From assembly GCA_016871495.1 (NCBI GenBank), contig VHDF01000037.1, forward strand, positions 1 through 43,246: a stretch of 43,246 bases of DNA, read 5' to 3'. Below the pieces are notes generated by a model. It saw only the letters and a list, made by a program, of their open reading frames with translations. It was not told the origin of the DNA and did no database searches. Both the position numbers and the translations under genes were made by a program. Below are positions 8,416-16,633 of this stretch, one piece after another; positions within the stretch are counted from its first letter, which is position 1, and every line of letters starts with the position of its first letter. This DNA is from Verrucomicrobiota bacterium (GTDB taxonomy: Bacteria; Verrucomicrobiota; Verrucomicrobiia; Limisphaerales; VHDF01).

Positions 8416-9612
8416 TCACGCGGTTTTGACAAATCGCACACAAACCGGGCTCGGAACATCCACTTTATGGCCGGAAAAGCGCAAGGCACCCGTGCTTGGA
8501 TCGATGGCCAGCACCGCGATGGTGTCGCTGCTCTGGTTCTCCGCCAACAAATAGGCTCCCGTCGGGTCGATCGCGAAATTTCGCGGGGTTTTGCCTTCCG
8601 TGGAGGCGTGGCCGGCCGGCTCCAGTCGGCCATCGGACCGGACGCGGAATCCGGCAATCGTGTGGTGTCCCCGATTCGATCCGTAAATAAACCTGCCGCT
8701 GGGATGCGCCACGATTTCGGCGGTCGAATACTCCGGCTTGAGAGGTTCGCCATCGGGCAAAGTGGAAAGCGTCTGGATCTCCCGCAGCGCCCCGGACTTG
8801 GCGTCATGTTCGAAAGCGGTGATGGTGCACACCATCTCATTAATGACGTAGGCGAAACGTCCGCCCGGATGGAACGTGAAATGGCGCGGACCCGATCCCG
8901 GCGCCACCGAGGCGGCGGCGGGCTGACTTGCTTTCAAGGTTCCGGCCTTGGCGTCCAGCCGGTAAATCAAGACTTTGTCCAGCCCCAGATCCGCCGCGTA
9001 GGCGAAGCGGTTGTTGGGCGAGACATTGATGGAATGGGCGTGGGGTTCCTTTTGGCGGTTGGGATTGGTGGAGGAACCTTGGTGTTGAATGAAACTCACC
9101 GCCTCGCTGAGTTCGCCGCCGGGGCCAATCTTGAATGAGGCGACGCTGCCCCCCCCGTAATTGGCCACGAGTACACAACGTCCCGTGCGATCGACGGTCA
9201 GATGGCAGGGACCCGGTCCGCCGGCGGAAACTTGATTGATGAGGGTCAGTTTTCCGTCCTTTCGATTGACGCGAAAGGCGCTGACGCCCCCCGCTTTCTT
9301 GCCTCGGAACTCGCCCATTTCGTTGACCGAGTAGAGCAGGGGTTTGCTGGGATGCACCGCGAGGAACGCCGGACTGGCGATTTCCGCCACCCAACCCACG
9401 GGTTCCAATACACCGTGCGAGGCGTCGAACCGGAAAGCGAAGATGCCTTTGCTTTTGCCGCCGGTGTAGGTGCCTACGTAGGCGAAGAACGAGCGACCCC
9501 GATGGCCGCTATGGGCTGCGAGGGGCGGGATCAAGGGGGCGGCACAAACTGCGGCGGTGGCTGCCGCGGCGCGGCGCAATGCCGCCCTGCGGGTGAGGGC
9601 TTCGAGCTTCAT
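8416..9612 (-). CDS. Lactonase-family seven-bladed beta-propeller (Pgl-like), exported
   Basis: A 398-residue protein of the YbhE/Pgl lactonase family, represented in E. coli by 6-phosphogluconolactonase. The N-terminus MKLEALTRRAALRRAAAATA resembles a Tat leader, so this copy is probably exported and may act on other lactones or serve a binding role. After the leader, FFAYVGTYTGGKSKGIF marks blade one. Repeated family motifs follow: GGPGPCHLTVDRTGRCVLVANY, KEPHAHSINVSPNNRFAYAADLG, GSGPRHFTFHPGGRFAYV and SNRGHHTIAGF. The open frame extends upstream to 9714 but runs into a dispersed repeat, so the ATG at 9612 is chosen. It is separated from the six-gene operon by that repeat. Confidence 0.85.
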   Translation of the reverse strand: MKLEALTRRAALRRAAAATAAVCAAPLIPPLAAHSGHRGRSFFAYVGTYTGGKSKGIFAFRFDASHGVLEPVGWVAEIASPAFLAVHPSKPLLYSVNEMGEFRGKKAGGVSAFRVNRKDGKLTLINQVSAGGPGPCHLTVDRTGRCVLVANYGGGSVASFKIGPGGELSEAVSFIQHQGSSTNPNRQKEPHAHSINVSPNNRFAYAADLGLDKVLIYRLDAKAGTLKASQPAAASVAPGSGPRHFTFHPGGRFAYVINEMVCTITAFEHDAKSGALREIQTLSTLPDGEPLKPEYSTAEIVAHPSGRFIYGSNRGHHTIAGFRVRSDGRLEPAGHASTEGKTPRNFAIDPTGAYLLAENQSSDTIAVLAIDPSTGALRFSGHKVDVPSPVCVRFVKTA

Positions 9613-9670
9613 GCGATGATCCAACACCTTGTCTCCCTCGGATGCAACCCTTGCGTGGTGACGCCAAGGA

Positions 9671-9873
9671 GCGGTGCCTCCAGAGGATGTCGGTGACCGG
9701 GTTGTCGTGGTCACGCAGACCGCCCTGTTTGCTGTGGCGCAGGCTGCCCAGCCTGCGGGGCGACGAAGGGAACCCGGCGCGTGGAGAGCAGGGAAGGGCC
9801 TCGTTCTTCACCCGCCGGGCCGACGGGCCGTCGGCGATACGTCAGGCTGAGCAGCCTGCGCCACACGACAGAC
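9671..9873 (+). repeat. ~200 bp dispersed repeat, copy 1 (family D)
   Basis: About 203 bp that match, in opposite orientation, the segment at 16272-16471 at roughly 90% by eye. It starts near GCGGTGCCTCCAGAGG and ends near CCACACGACAGA. Near-palindromes GCAGGCTGCCCAGCCTGC and CAGGCTGAGCAGCCTG near the middle and end can form hairpins. It fills most of the 298 bp between the lactonase gene and the thioesterase gene. No coding sequence is convincing inside it. Confidence 0.85.
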
Positions 9874-9910
9874 CCCTTTGGGATCCACGGGCCGAGGGGC
9901 GACTTCCCCT

Positions 9911-10369
9911 TCAATGCACGCGCCGGTCGAAGAGCAGTTCGCCCGGCGCCGGTTCGATGTGAACCGCGATGGAATCAGGGATGGAGGCCGCCTTCATGGC
10001 GCCGTTCGAGGCTCTTCGTACACATACAACGGTCAAACCGCCCCGTGCGGTTTCGACGGGTTCCGGGCCTCCAAGGCTGGAGAAGCGAAACAAATAGTCG
10101 ATGGATTTGGAGCGCTTCTTGGCGACGAGCAACCGGACTTCCACCTCGTCCTCGAAGTGCAGGGGCGCGTGGAAATCGCACCAGGCGTGAACTCGCGGCC
10201 AGCCCACGGGAGGCTCGACCTGGCGGGTGACGATGGAAAAACCGAAGGAACGAAAGAAATCGTGCTCCGCCGTTTCCATGAATTTGAAATAGTTCGAGTA
10301 ATGCATGATGCCCGCCATGTCGGTTTCCGAAAACTCGACACGGCGACGGATGCGATGTTCGAAGGGCAT
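9911..10369 (-). CDS. Hot-dog acyl-CoA thioesterase (4HBT/FadM type)
   Basis: A 152-residue single-domain hot-dog thioesterase. The catalytic-loop motif is intact: SETDMAGIMHYSNYFKFMETAEHDFFR, with Asp and the downstream Glu, as in 4-hydroxybenzoyl-CoA thioesterase and YbgC/FadM. The rest fits the fold, with a beta-rich middle (WCDFHAPLHFEDEVEVRL) and a closing GLTVVCV strand. The longer open frame to 10666 is a shadow of the glycosyltransferase; the ATG at 10369 lies 2 bp after that gene's stop, which supports the start. It is the last gene of the six-gene operon. With a chorismate-lyase-like gene upstream, an aromatic acyl-CoA or acyl carrier substrate is plausible, but this is inference. 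Confidence 0.85.
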   Translation of the reverse strand: MPFEHRIRRRVEFSETDMAGIMHYSNYFKFMETAEHDFFRSFGFSIVTRQVEPPVGWPRVHAWCDFHAPLHFEDEVEVRLLVAKKRSKSIDYLFRFSSLGGPEPVETARGGLTVVCVRRASNGAMKAASIPDSIAVHIEPAPGELLFDRRVH

Positions 10370-10371
10370 GG

Positions 10372-11700
10372 CTAGGAAAGGGCCGGGCTCAGCGGAGCAC
10401 GTGGGGAGGGAGAGGACTTCGGTTGGGGAGCAATCCAGCGGACCAGCCGTTCCGCCATGGCGTCTTCCGTGAGGCAGCGCTCCGCGTAGGTTCGCCCCGA
10501 TGCGCCGAGGCGGACGGCTTCCTCCGGACTGTTGATCAATCGCGCCAAGCCTTCGGCCAAGGATTCGGAGTTGCGCGGTTCGCACAAAACGCCTCCGCCC
10601 GAAGCCTCGATCAACTCCGGGAAAGAGGCGACCTTGGGTTGCACGACCGGCACCCCGGCGGCCCACGCCTCGGCCAGATAGAGTCCGAAAGCCTCCCCAT
10701 AATGCGCGGGCACGGAAAATACGGAAAGCGATTCATAGAACCGAATTTTCGAGGCGCGATCGAGGTTGGGATGGAATTCCGCGCGATCGAGCAAGCCGGC
10801 TTCACCCAGTTTCCGCTTCTGTGCTTCCACGAACGCAGCATCGGAGGGTCCGTGGCTGCCGCCTATCTTGAGCCGGACATTCCCCATGCCTGCCCTGGTC
10901 TGAAGCCGGATGAAGGCTTCCACCAGAAGGTCGAGTCCTTTTTCCGGGCATTGCCTGGCGAAGAAGCCCACGACGGGAGGATTCCTGGGGTGGGGATTAG
11001 GATGATAGTCCTGGACATTGATGCCGTTGGCGATGATTTGAACACGGTCCGGCGGGAGGTTCATTCGCCGGGCCATGTGTTCGGCAAAGTACCGTGTGGG
11101 CGCCGCCAGATAATCGACTTCACGGATGCGCGAAGCGAGTTCGGTCCAGGCTTGGCTTCGAAAAGGTTCTGGCAGTCCGTCGAGGAAGGCGTCCTCGCCT
11201 TGCATCATGCAGTAGACGGGCGCATTGATTTCCGAGCGCAACCGCCGTGCCAGACCCACCAGCATGACGTTCGAGAGGCTGATGACATCGGGTTTGGGCT
11301 GGGTACGAAGCCAGGCGATCAGGGCGTCGAGTTCCGAGGCTTGAAAACCCTGTTCACCGCGCAGCATCGAGACGGTGAGGTCACCCACGTCGGCGGCTTG
11401 TGTTTTGGCCGCCTTGCCCGAGGCCCAGCGCAGCAAGGCCGGATGGCTCAACCAGCGGCGGGCGAAGGCGGGAAGATTTCGGAACCACGCGGAGCGTTGC
11501 TCCAAGTAAACGCTGATGCCACCGAAGAACACCGGGGTTCCCAAGCTTTGGTCCGGCGCGTCCAGGGTCATCGGCAGATACAATGGGATCAGCAAGGCTT
11601 GATGTCCCTGCCGACGCAAGGCGCCGGCGAGCGCGTTGTCGCGGAAACAGTTTCCGCAATACATCCCCCCCGCGCCCGGTGTGATCTGGACCCAGTTCAC
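10372..11700 (-). CDS. Family 4 glycosyltransferase (GT-B fold)
   Basis: A 442-residue cytoplasmic retaining-type glycosyltransferase. The N-terminal acceptor domain opens with QITPGAGGMYCGNCFRDNALAGALRRQGH, a signature of a GT4 subgroup. The C-terminal donor domain has VGFFARQCPEKGLDLLVEAF and the EX7E-like nucleotide-sugar site in GEAFGLYLAEAWAAGVPVV. Start is GTG at 11700 with a purine-rich GGAGAACGAAG upstream; there is no in-frame ATG. The gap to the upstream flavoprotein gene is 90 bp and the downstream thioesterase starts 2 bp later. In this operon it may glycosylate the product made by the flavoprotein and aromatic enzymes; donor and acceptor cannot be read from sequence. Confidence 0.88.
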   Translation of the reverse strand: MNWVQITPGAGGMYCGNCFRDNALAGALRRQGHQALLIPLYLPMTLDAPDQSLGTPVFFGGISVYLEQRSAWFRNLPAFARRWLSHPALLRWASGKAAKTQAADVGDLTVSMLRGEQGFQASELDALIAWLRTQPKPDVISLSNVMLVGLARRLRSEINAPVYCMMQGEDAFLDGLPEPFRSQAWTELASRIREVDYLAAPTRYFAEHMARRMNLPPDRVQIIANGINVQDYHPNPHPRNPPVVGFFARQCPEKGLDLLVEAFIRLQTRAGMGNVRLKIGGSHGPSDAAFVEAQKRKLGEAGLLDRAEFHPNLDRASKIRFYESLSVFSVPAHYGEAFGLYLAEAWAAGVPVVQPKVASFPELIEASGGGVLCEPRNSESLAEGLARLINSPEEAVRLGASGRTYAERCLTEDAMAERLVRWIAPQPKSSPSPRAPLSPALS

Positions 11701-11790
11701 GGAAGGTCTTCGTTCTCCACGGTTGGCCCGCTCGGCGACGACTCCATCATGATCCTTTTCCAGTCCGATCGCGTGTGAGAGAGGTGGAGC

Positions 11791-13077
11791 CTAAGCGGCG
11801 ACGCCGGTGGGTGTGGCTGCTTTTGGCATGCCGACGGGCAGGGCATCGGGGAGCGGGGCAAATTCCCGGATGACTTCCCAGAGCCTGGTGTAGTCTTTGT
11901 TGAGGTCCCCCGACAAGCAGTCGGTGATGTCACCGGCCATTTCGGGATAGCGCTCGGTGATGGTGCGGAAACTGAAGTCAGGATTGTAGAACGCGTACAC
12001 CAGCTTCCGCATGTTCTCGATGCCTTCGCGCAAGGAAGCGGCGTAGGGAGCGAAGCGGCCCGGCGAGAAATCACGCGCGACGATGGCCTCATGGATCGCG
12101 TCGCCCGCCATGACCCCGCTCTTCAAGGCCAGCATCAATCCCGAGGAAAAAACCGGATCCAAGAAACAGTAGGCGTCCCCGGCCAGCAGCAACCCTTCAC
12201 AACCGCAATGCCTCGAGTGAAAGGTGTATTCACTCGTGAGAAAATAAGGGCCGAACTGACGTCCAGACGACAAATGGTCTTCGATCCAGCGGTTTTGGCC
12301 CACCTCGCGCTTGAACATGTCTTCGGGAGACTTGACGCCTCCTCGCGTGAGGTAGTTGCCTTCGGCAACGACGCCGACGCTGACTTGATCGTTCTGTTGG
12401 GGAATGTACCAAAACCAGCCCCTGTCAGGAACGAACGCCACGGTCGTGGCGCCTTCATCCAGCCCGAGATCGCGCTGGGCTCCGCGGTAGTAGGTCCACA
12501 CCGCGACTTTGTTCAAATAGGGATCGCGCATCCGCCAGCCGAGGCGGGCGGAGGCGAACGATTCCTTGCCGGAAGCATCGAGGGTGATGGGTGCCCGGAA
12601 GACCCGTGTTTCGCCCGAGGGCCCCTGGGTTTCCACACCCACGACGGCGTCGCCTTCCCTCAGGAGGGAGAGCACTTTGGTTTCCTCCACCACGACGGCG
12701 CCGCGACTGCGTGCGTGATTCGCGAGCATCTGATCGAACTCGGCGCGGGTGACCTGCCACGTCTGAGCCACCGTTTCGCGGTCATAGCGATTAAAGAAGT
12801 AGAATGGCTGTGAAGTCTTGCCGTTGGGGGCGACGAACTGGACGCTGTACTTCTTGACGAAGCAAGAGGACTTCATGCGGGAGATGAGCCCGAGCCGCTG
12901 CAAGGGATGAAAGGTAAACGGAATGAGCGACTCGCCGATGTGGTAGCGTGGAAACTTCTCGCGTTCCACCACCAGCACTCGATGGCCGTATTCCGCGAGC
13001 AGGGTGGCCGCGGCGCTGCCGGCAGGCCCTGCCCCGATGATGATCGCGTCCCAATGGGTTGAAAGTTCCTGATTCAT
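11791..13077 (-). CDS. Flavin-dependent halogenase-like oxidoreductase (WxWxIP intact)
   Basis: A 428-residue FAD enzyme. The dinucleotide motif GAGPAG is at 15-20, GES at 48-50, WFWYIP (the halogenase WxWxIP) at 221-226, and FLDPVFSSG at 305-313. Lysines at 75-76 occupy the region of the halogenase catalytic lysine. The motif set is closer to a canonical halogenase than that of the 522-residue paralogue at the left end, but some relatives with these motifs are hydroxylases or pigment-pathway oxidoreductases, so chlorination is not proven. ATG at 13077 is chosen because upstream sequence belongs to the previous gene, which it overlaps by 4 bp. Probable role: oxidative or halogenating tailoring of an aromatic intermediate. 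Confidence 0.85.
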   Translation of the reverse strand: MNQELSTHWDAIIIGAGPAGSAAATLLAEYGHRVLVVEREKFPRYHIGESLIPFTFHPLQRLGLISRMKSSCFVKKYSVQFVAPNGKTSQPFYFFNRYDRETVAQTWQVTRAEFDQMLANHARSRGAVVVEETKVLSLLREGDAVVGVETQGPSGETRVFRAPITLDASGKESFASARLGWRMRDPYLNKVAVWTYYRGAQRDLGLDEGATTVAFVPDRGWFWYIPQQNDQVSVGVVAEGNYLTRGGVKSPEDMFKREVGQNRWIEDHLSSGRQFGPYFLTSEYTFHSRHCGCEGLLLAGDAYCFLDPVFSSGLMLALKSGVMAGDAIHEAIVARDFSPGRFAPYAASLREGIENMRKLVYAFYNPDFSFRTITERYPEMAGDITDCLSGDLNKDYTRLWEVIREFAPLPDALPVGMPKAATPTGVAA

Positions 13078-13667
13078 GTGCGGGGAAAAATGACGGGGGG
13101 AAGGATTTCGACAATTTCCGAGAGTGGACGTTGCTGCGGATCCCAGTGGGTATTGCGGCGTCCATAGAGGGTGACCGCGCCGCTTAGTCCCAGCGCCTGG
13201 TTGATCACTTCGTCGGAGGTGACTTGGAGGAAGGCCTTTGGACGGCTCTGATGGGGGACTGCGCATTGGCGCAAGATGTGGCCCAGCGGGAGTCTTTCCT
13301 CCAGGATCAGACGGCGGGCTTCGGTCGAAAAGAAGTTGAGGTAGATTTTGATGGCTCCGAATTCGACGGGCTTTCCTGAATCCTTCAACCTCAGGACGAC
13401 TTCGCGGAAATAAGTTTCACCGCGGATCTCCCGCCCCAGAACGCTCAACTCGACTTCCCCTCCATGGAATGCTTCCAGAGTGGGGGTCATGTCCGCGTCA
13501 TGAACCAGCAGGCTTCGGGCGGGTTCCGGAATGCGCATGGGTTCGATGGGTTCGATGGGAGGCAGGGCCAGGCCGGCGCGCGCGTAAAAGTCGTCCAAGG
13601 GATGGGCGACCGGCAAGACGCGCGGAAGCGGGGTGGTGGTGGAGGGAGTCATGGCGCGGTCGCTCAT
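13074..13667 (-). CDS. Chorismate-lyase-like protein (UbiC/DUF98 type)
   Basis: A 197-residue protein that I tentatively place in the chorismate lyase / UTRA superfamily. Core features are LLVHDADMTPTLEAFHG, a REVVLRL strand, PVEFGAIKIYLNFF, and RRLILEERLPLGHIL. Known UbiC enzymes split chorismate to 4-hydroxybenzoate and pyruvate. The conserved-looking PVEFGAI and LPLG segments match my memory of the DUF98 branch. The longer open frame upstream is a shadow of the HemW-like gene. ATG at 13667 overlaps that gene's TGA by 4 bp; an ATG at 13652 is an alternative. The 3' end overlaps the flavoprotein start. If the assignment holds, it would feed 4-hydroxybenzoate to the operon. Confidence 0.55.
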   Translation of the reverse strand: MSDRAMTPSTTTPLPRVLPVAHPLDDFYARAGLALPPIEPIEPMRIPEPARSLLVHDADMTPTLEAFHGGEVELSVLGREIRGETYFREVVLRLKDSGKPVEFGAIKIYLNFFSTEARRLILEERLPLGHILRQCAVPHQSRPKAFLQVTSDEVINQALGLSGAVTLYGRRNTHWDPQQRPLSEIVEILPPVIFPRT

Positions 13668-14995
13668 GTGTAACGCGAGCCCAGATGCTGCGGCAGAAAG
13701 AATTCCTTGATCAAAACATCGACTTGCAACAAGGCACGCCGGTCGAGTCGGACCTGATCCGGTTCCAAGGTCAACCATCCTTCGGTCGCCAGACGCGCGA
13801 GCGGTTCGGCGAACCGCTGGCGGGGGTCTTCGCCAAATTTGCGGGTGAAATAATCGAAATTCAACGTGCCGAGTTTGATTTGGAGGATAAATTCCCGAAT
13901 GAAGCGTTCTTGTGGGGTGGGGGTCAGAGCCCGGTAAACCGGCGTCTTGCCCGCATTCAGAGCCGCGAGGTAGGGTTCGAAGTCGTGCTGGTTTTGGTAA
14001 TGCGTGCCTCCGATGTGTCCGAAGCTCGCAACACCGAGGGACAGGAGGTCGGCGCCGGCCCACAATTTGTCGCGATAGACGAAGCGTGTTTTCGCTTTGT
14101 CTTTCACGACGGTATAGGCGCTGCCCACCGCGTATCCCGCCTTTTCGAACTCCGAGAAGGCGTAATCCACCCAGGCCCGCTTGACCTCCCAATCGGCCAC
14201 CGGCGCCGTGAGACGTCCCTCGGCCTTCATCTGCTTGAAGATGGTGGTGTTGTAGGGCACTTCCATCTGGTAAATGGTGACGCTGTCGGGATTCAGCGCG
14301 ATGGCCTTTTCGACGCAGGTCTTCCAGTTCGCGTCGGTTTCCTCGACCATGCCCGCGATGAGGTCGATGTTAATCTGGGGAAAACCCAGCTCACGCGCGA
14401 AGCCGTAGGCGCGGGCGATTTCTTTGGACCGGTGGGCGCGTCCGTTGATTTCCAGGATGTGATCGTCGAAGTTCTCCACTCCGAGGCTCAAGCGCGTGAC
14501 CCCGATCTCCCGCAATGCCTTGAGCTTGTGATCCGTCAATGTTCCCGGTTCGCACTCAAACGTCACTTCCTCTGCCTGATCCCACGGCAGTTGGGCTTTC
14601 ATGCCCCGCGTCAGCCACAGCAATTGATCCACCGATAGATAACTCGGGGTGCCGCCTCCGAAATAGACGAATTTGGGGTGGCGCCCTCCCACAAAGGGTT
14701 GCCGCGCGTAATACTCCAACTCCTTCAAGGCGGCGTCCAGATAGGCGCGGATCTCGGACGAGTCTTTGTCCGTATAAACTTTGAAATAACAAAAATGGCA
14801 GCGTTTCCGGCAGAACGGAATGTGCAAGTAAACACCGAGTTCCGTGCCGGGCAAGGGCGGGCGCGCCAGCGCTGCTTCGAGTTCACCGATCGCGTCGGTT
14901 CGCCAGGAGCTGAACGGGGGATAGTTGGAGACAAAGTAGTTCCCCGCCTTGGTCTCTCTGGCCAGCGGCGGTGCGGGGGATGTCTGGGCGCTCAT
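13664..14995 (-). CDS. HemW/HemN-like radical SAM protein
   Basis: A 443-residue protein of the coproporphyrinogen-oxidase-like radical SAM group. The cluster motif is C62-x3-C66-x2-C69 in YLHIPFCRKRCHFCYF, followed by FVYFGGGTPSYLS, the SAM-binding strand. EVTFECEPGTL and RLSLGVENFDDHIL are classic for this group, and a HemN-type C-terminal domain follows. HemW proteins are heme chaperones and HemN makes protoporphyrinogen, but family members inside biosynthetic operons often do C-methylation, cyclopropanation or other radical chemistry. ATG at 14995 lies 7 bp after the propeller gene; in-frame upstream codons overlap that gene. Its place in a coupled operon with aromatic-tailoring genes argues against a simple housekeeping heme role. 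Confidence 0.82.
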   Translation of the reverse strand: MSAQTSPAPPLARETKAGNYFVSNYPPFSSWRTDAIGELEAALARPPLPGTELGVYLHIPFCRKRCHFCYFKVYTDKDSSEIRAYLDAALKELEYYARQPFVGGRHPKFVYFGGGTPSYLSVDQLLWLTRGMKAQLPWDQAEEVTFECEPGTLTDHKLKALREIGVTRLSLGVENFDDHILEINGRAHRSKEIARAYGFARELGFPQINIDLIAGMVEETDANWKTCVEKAIALNPDSVTIYQMEVPYNTTIFKQMKAEGRLTAPVADWEVKRAWVDYAFSEFEKAGYAVGSAYTVVKDKAKTRFVYRDKLWAGADLLSLGVASFGHIGGTHYQNQHDFEPYLAALNAGKTPVYRALTPTPQERFIREFILQIKLGTLNFDYFTRKFGEDPRQRFAEPLARLATEGWLTLEPDQVRLDRRALLQVDVLIKEFFLPQHLGSRYT

Positions 14996-15002
14996 AGCAG
15001 GG

Positions 15003-16190
15003 TCAAGGTTTGGGTCCGAAACAATAGGTTGAACCATCGTCGCTCCCAATGACGACGCGTCCATGGGCCACCGCCGGGGAGCTGGTGACACCCTGTCCGA
15101 TGTCATACTGCCAAAGCTCGCTGCCATCGGCGAGGGAGACGAGATAGACACGCCCATCCTCGGAACCGACCACCACTTTGCCGTCACAAATCACCGGGGA
15201 ACTGTCCACCTTGCCCCGCGTGCCAAAAACCCACTTCGCCTCGCCCGTCGCGCGGTCCACGCAATGCAGGCGCTTGTCGCGTCCGCCAAACACGAGCCGG
15301 TCCGTGGTTACCGCGGGTGAAGAGAAGTAGGGAAAGGCGCGATCTCGATAGGACCAAAGGTTCGTCCCTTTCTCGAGGTCGACGCATTGAAAGACGTTTT
15401 CATAATTGCCGAAGTAAGCGCGTCCATTGATCAGGGCGGCGGATCCGGCCACGTAGGCCCCGGCGTCCCCTTCCTTGACTTTCTTGCCATCGGCGAGCCC
15501 GATGATATGAAGGATCGCGTCGCAGCCTCCGAACACGGTGCGTCCGCTGGCAATCGCCGGCGAGCCATTGATATAGTTGCCGGTTTCATAAACCCAGTTG
15601 CTTCGCCCGGTTTCGGCCCCCACGCAATGCAGTTTGAAGTCGTAGCTGCCGACCAGGATCCAGTCTTCTTTGGCGCCTTCCGCGCGGAACCAATTCGGTG
15701 CGCCGAGAATTTTGTCGTCCGTCTTGTATTTCCAAATCAAGGCTCCCGATTGGGCATCCAGGGCGTAAAGGATGCCATCACTGGAGCCTACGAACACGCG
15801 CCCCTGCCGCACGAGCGGTGAGGATTCGATTTCGGCTTGGGTGGTGAAGGACCATCGCTTGGCGCCGGTTTGGAAATTCAGCGCATAGATATTGCTGTCG
15901 CCGGAAGCGGTGAAAACCTGGCCTCCGACAATCGCGGGCGAGGCTTTGACGGGTCCGCCCGATGGATGGGTCCAGAGCAATTTGAGGGAACTGCTCAGTT
16001 TGCCGGAGGCAACCCCTTGCAGAGAAGGATGCCCTCTAAACATGGGCCAATCACCTGCATCCGTGGCCGTGGCGGGCGCATTTTGGGCGAGACTGAGCGT
16101 GAGCAGGGGGAGCCAGGCCAGGACGGCGAGGAAGGGTCTGGGCCGTCTGCCGAACCCCATGCACCAACGCTTCATCTTCCAGGCCATCAT
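15003..16190 (-). CDS. Exported PQQ-type beta-propeller repeat protein
   Basis: A 395-residue secreted or periplasmic beta-propeller. A basic N-terminus ([13 protein letters not shown]) and hydrophobic stretch ([17 protein letters not shown]) form the signal peptide. The mature part opens with [14 protein letters not shown] and contains about seven repeats of the PQQ-like type, such as [40 protein letters not shown] and [22 protein letters not shown]. These repeats do not by themselves show PQQ binding, and no dehydrogenase active site was seen. It is the first gene of the six-gene operon, 7 bp before the HemW-like gene. Possible roles are scaffold, BamB-like envelope factor or carrier of the product; undetermined. 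Confidence 0.85.
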   Translation of the reverse strand: MMAWKMKRWCMGFGRRPRPFLAVLAWLPLLTLSLAQNAPATATDAGDWPMFRGHPSLQGVASGKLSSSLKLLWTHPSGGPVKASPAIVGGQVFTASGDSNIYALNFQTGAKRWSFTTQAEIESSPLVRQGRVFVGSSDGILYALDAQSGALIWKYKTDDKILGAPNWFRAEGAKEDWILVGSYDFKLHCVGAETGRSNWVYETGNYINGSPAIASGRTVFGGCDAILHIIGLADGKKVKEGDAGAYVAGSAALINGRAYFGNYENVFQCVDLEKGTNLWSYRDRAFPYFSSPAVTTDRLVFGGRDKRLHCVDRATGEAKWVFGTRGKVDSSPVICDGKVVVGSEDGRVYLVSLADGSELWQYDIGQGVTSSPAVAHGRVVIGSDDGSTYCFGPKP

Positions 16191-16199
16191 ACCCTTTGA

Positions 16200-16262
16200 G
16201 TTTGGCTCAGGAAGGGAGGCGAGGCAAATAATTTATACCTATACGTATTAATTCCGTGCATC
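16200..16262 (-). promoter_or_regulatory. AT-rich candidate promoter of the six-gene operon
   Basis: The stretch just upstream of the propeller gene is unusually AT-rich for this window; on the minus strand it reads AATTAATACGTATAGGTATAAATTATTTG. TATAAA or TATAGG could serve as a -10 box, but no convincing -35 box at proper spacing was identified. This is an inference from base composition and position only. Confidence 0.3.
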
Positions 16263-16271
16263 CCGAAGTTA

Positions 16272-16471
16272 TCTGTCGTGGGGCGCAGGCTGCCCAGCCT
16301 GCCGTATCGCCGACGGCCCGGCGGCCCGGCGGGTGAAGAACGTGGCCCTTCCATGCTCTCCACCCGCCGGCTTCCCTTCGTCGCCCCGCAGGCTAGGCAG
16401 CCTGCGAAACAGCAGACAGGGCTGTCTGCGTGACCACGACAACCCGGTCACCGAAAACCTCTGGACGCACC
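16272..16471 (-). repeat. ~200 bp dispersed repeat, copy 2 (family D)
   Basis: The inverted counterpart of the 9671-9873 element, sharing the CCAGAGG...CGGTGACCGGGTTGTCGTGG start, the GGGGCGACGAAGGGAA middle and the CAGGCTGGGCAGCCTGCG end. It lies 82 bp upstream of the first operon gene, so copies 1 and 2 bracket the operon. The remaining 160 bp up to the pseudopilin stop at 16634 hold no recognisable gene. Confidence 0.85.
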
Positions 16472-16633
16472 GTCTGAATTCGGCGCCTTGCGCAAAGGCG
16501 CTGGCGGGTCGGAGGGCGGCGTGGACGAAGCCTCAACGCCTCAACACCGGCCCTGATCGAAGGGGAGTTTCGCGGTGCCGCGCGCCTGGAGGTGGCTGGA
16601 GATCCGGCCCCGAATTTCCCCGGCAGAAGGCCG

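Noticed and set aside
13664-14995. Calling the HemW-like gene hemN or hemW
   Set aside because: It lies in a coupled biosynthetic operon and family members have diverse reactions; motifs alone do not settle the function.
15003-16190. Calling the propeller a PQQ-dependent dehydrogenase
   Set aside because: Only propeller repeats are visible; no quinoprotein active-site residues or cofactor ring motifs could be identified.
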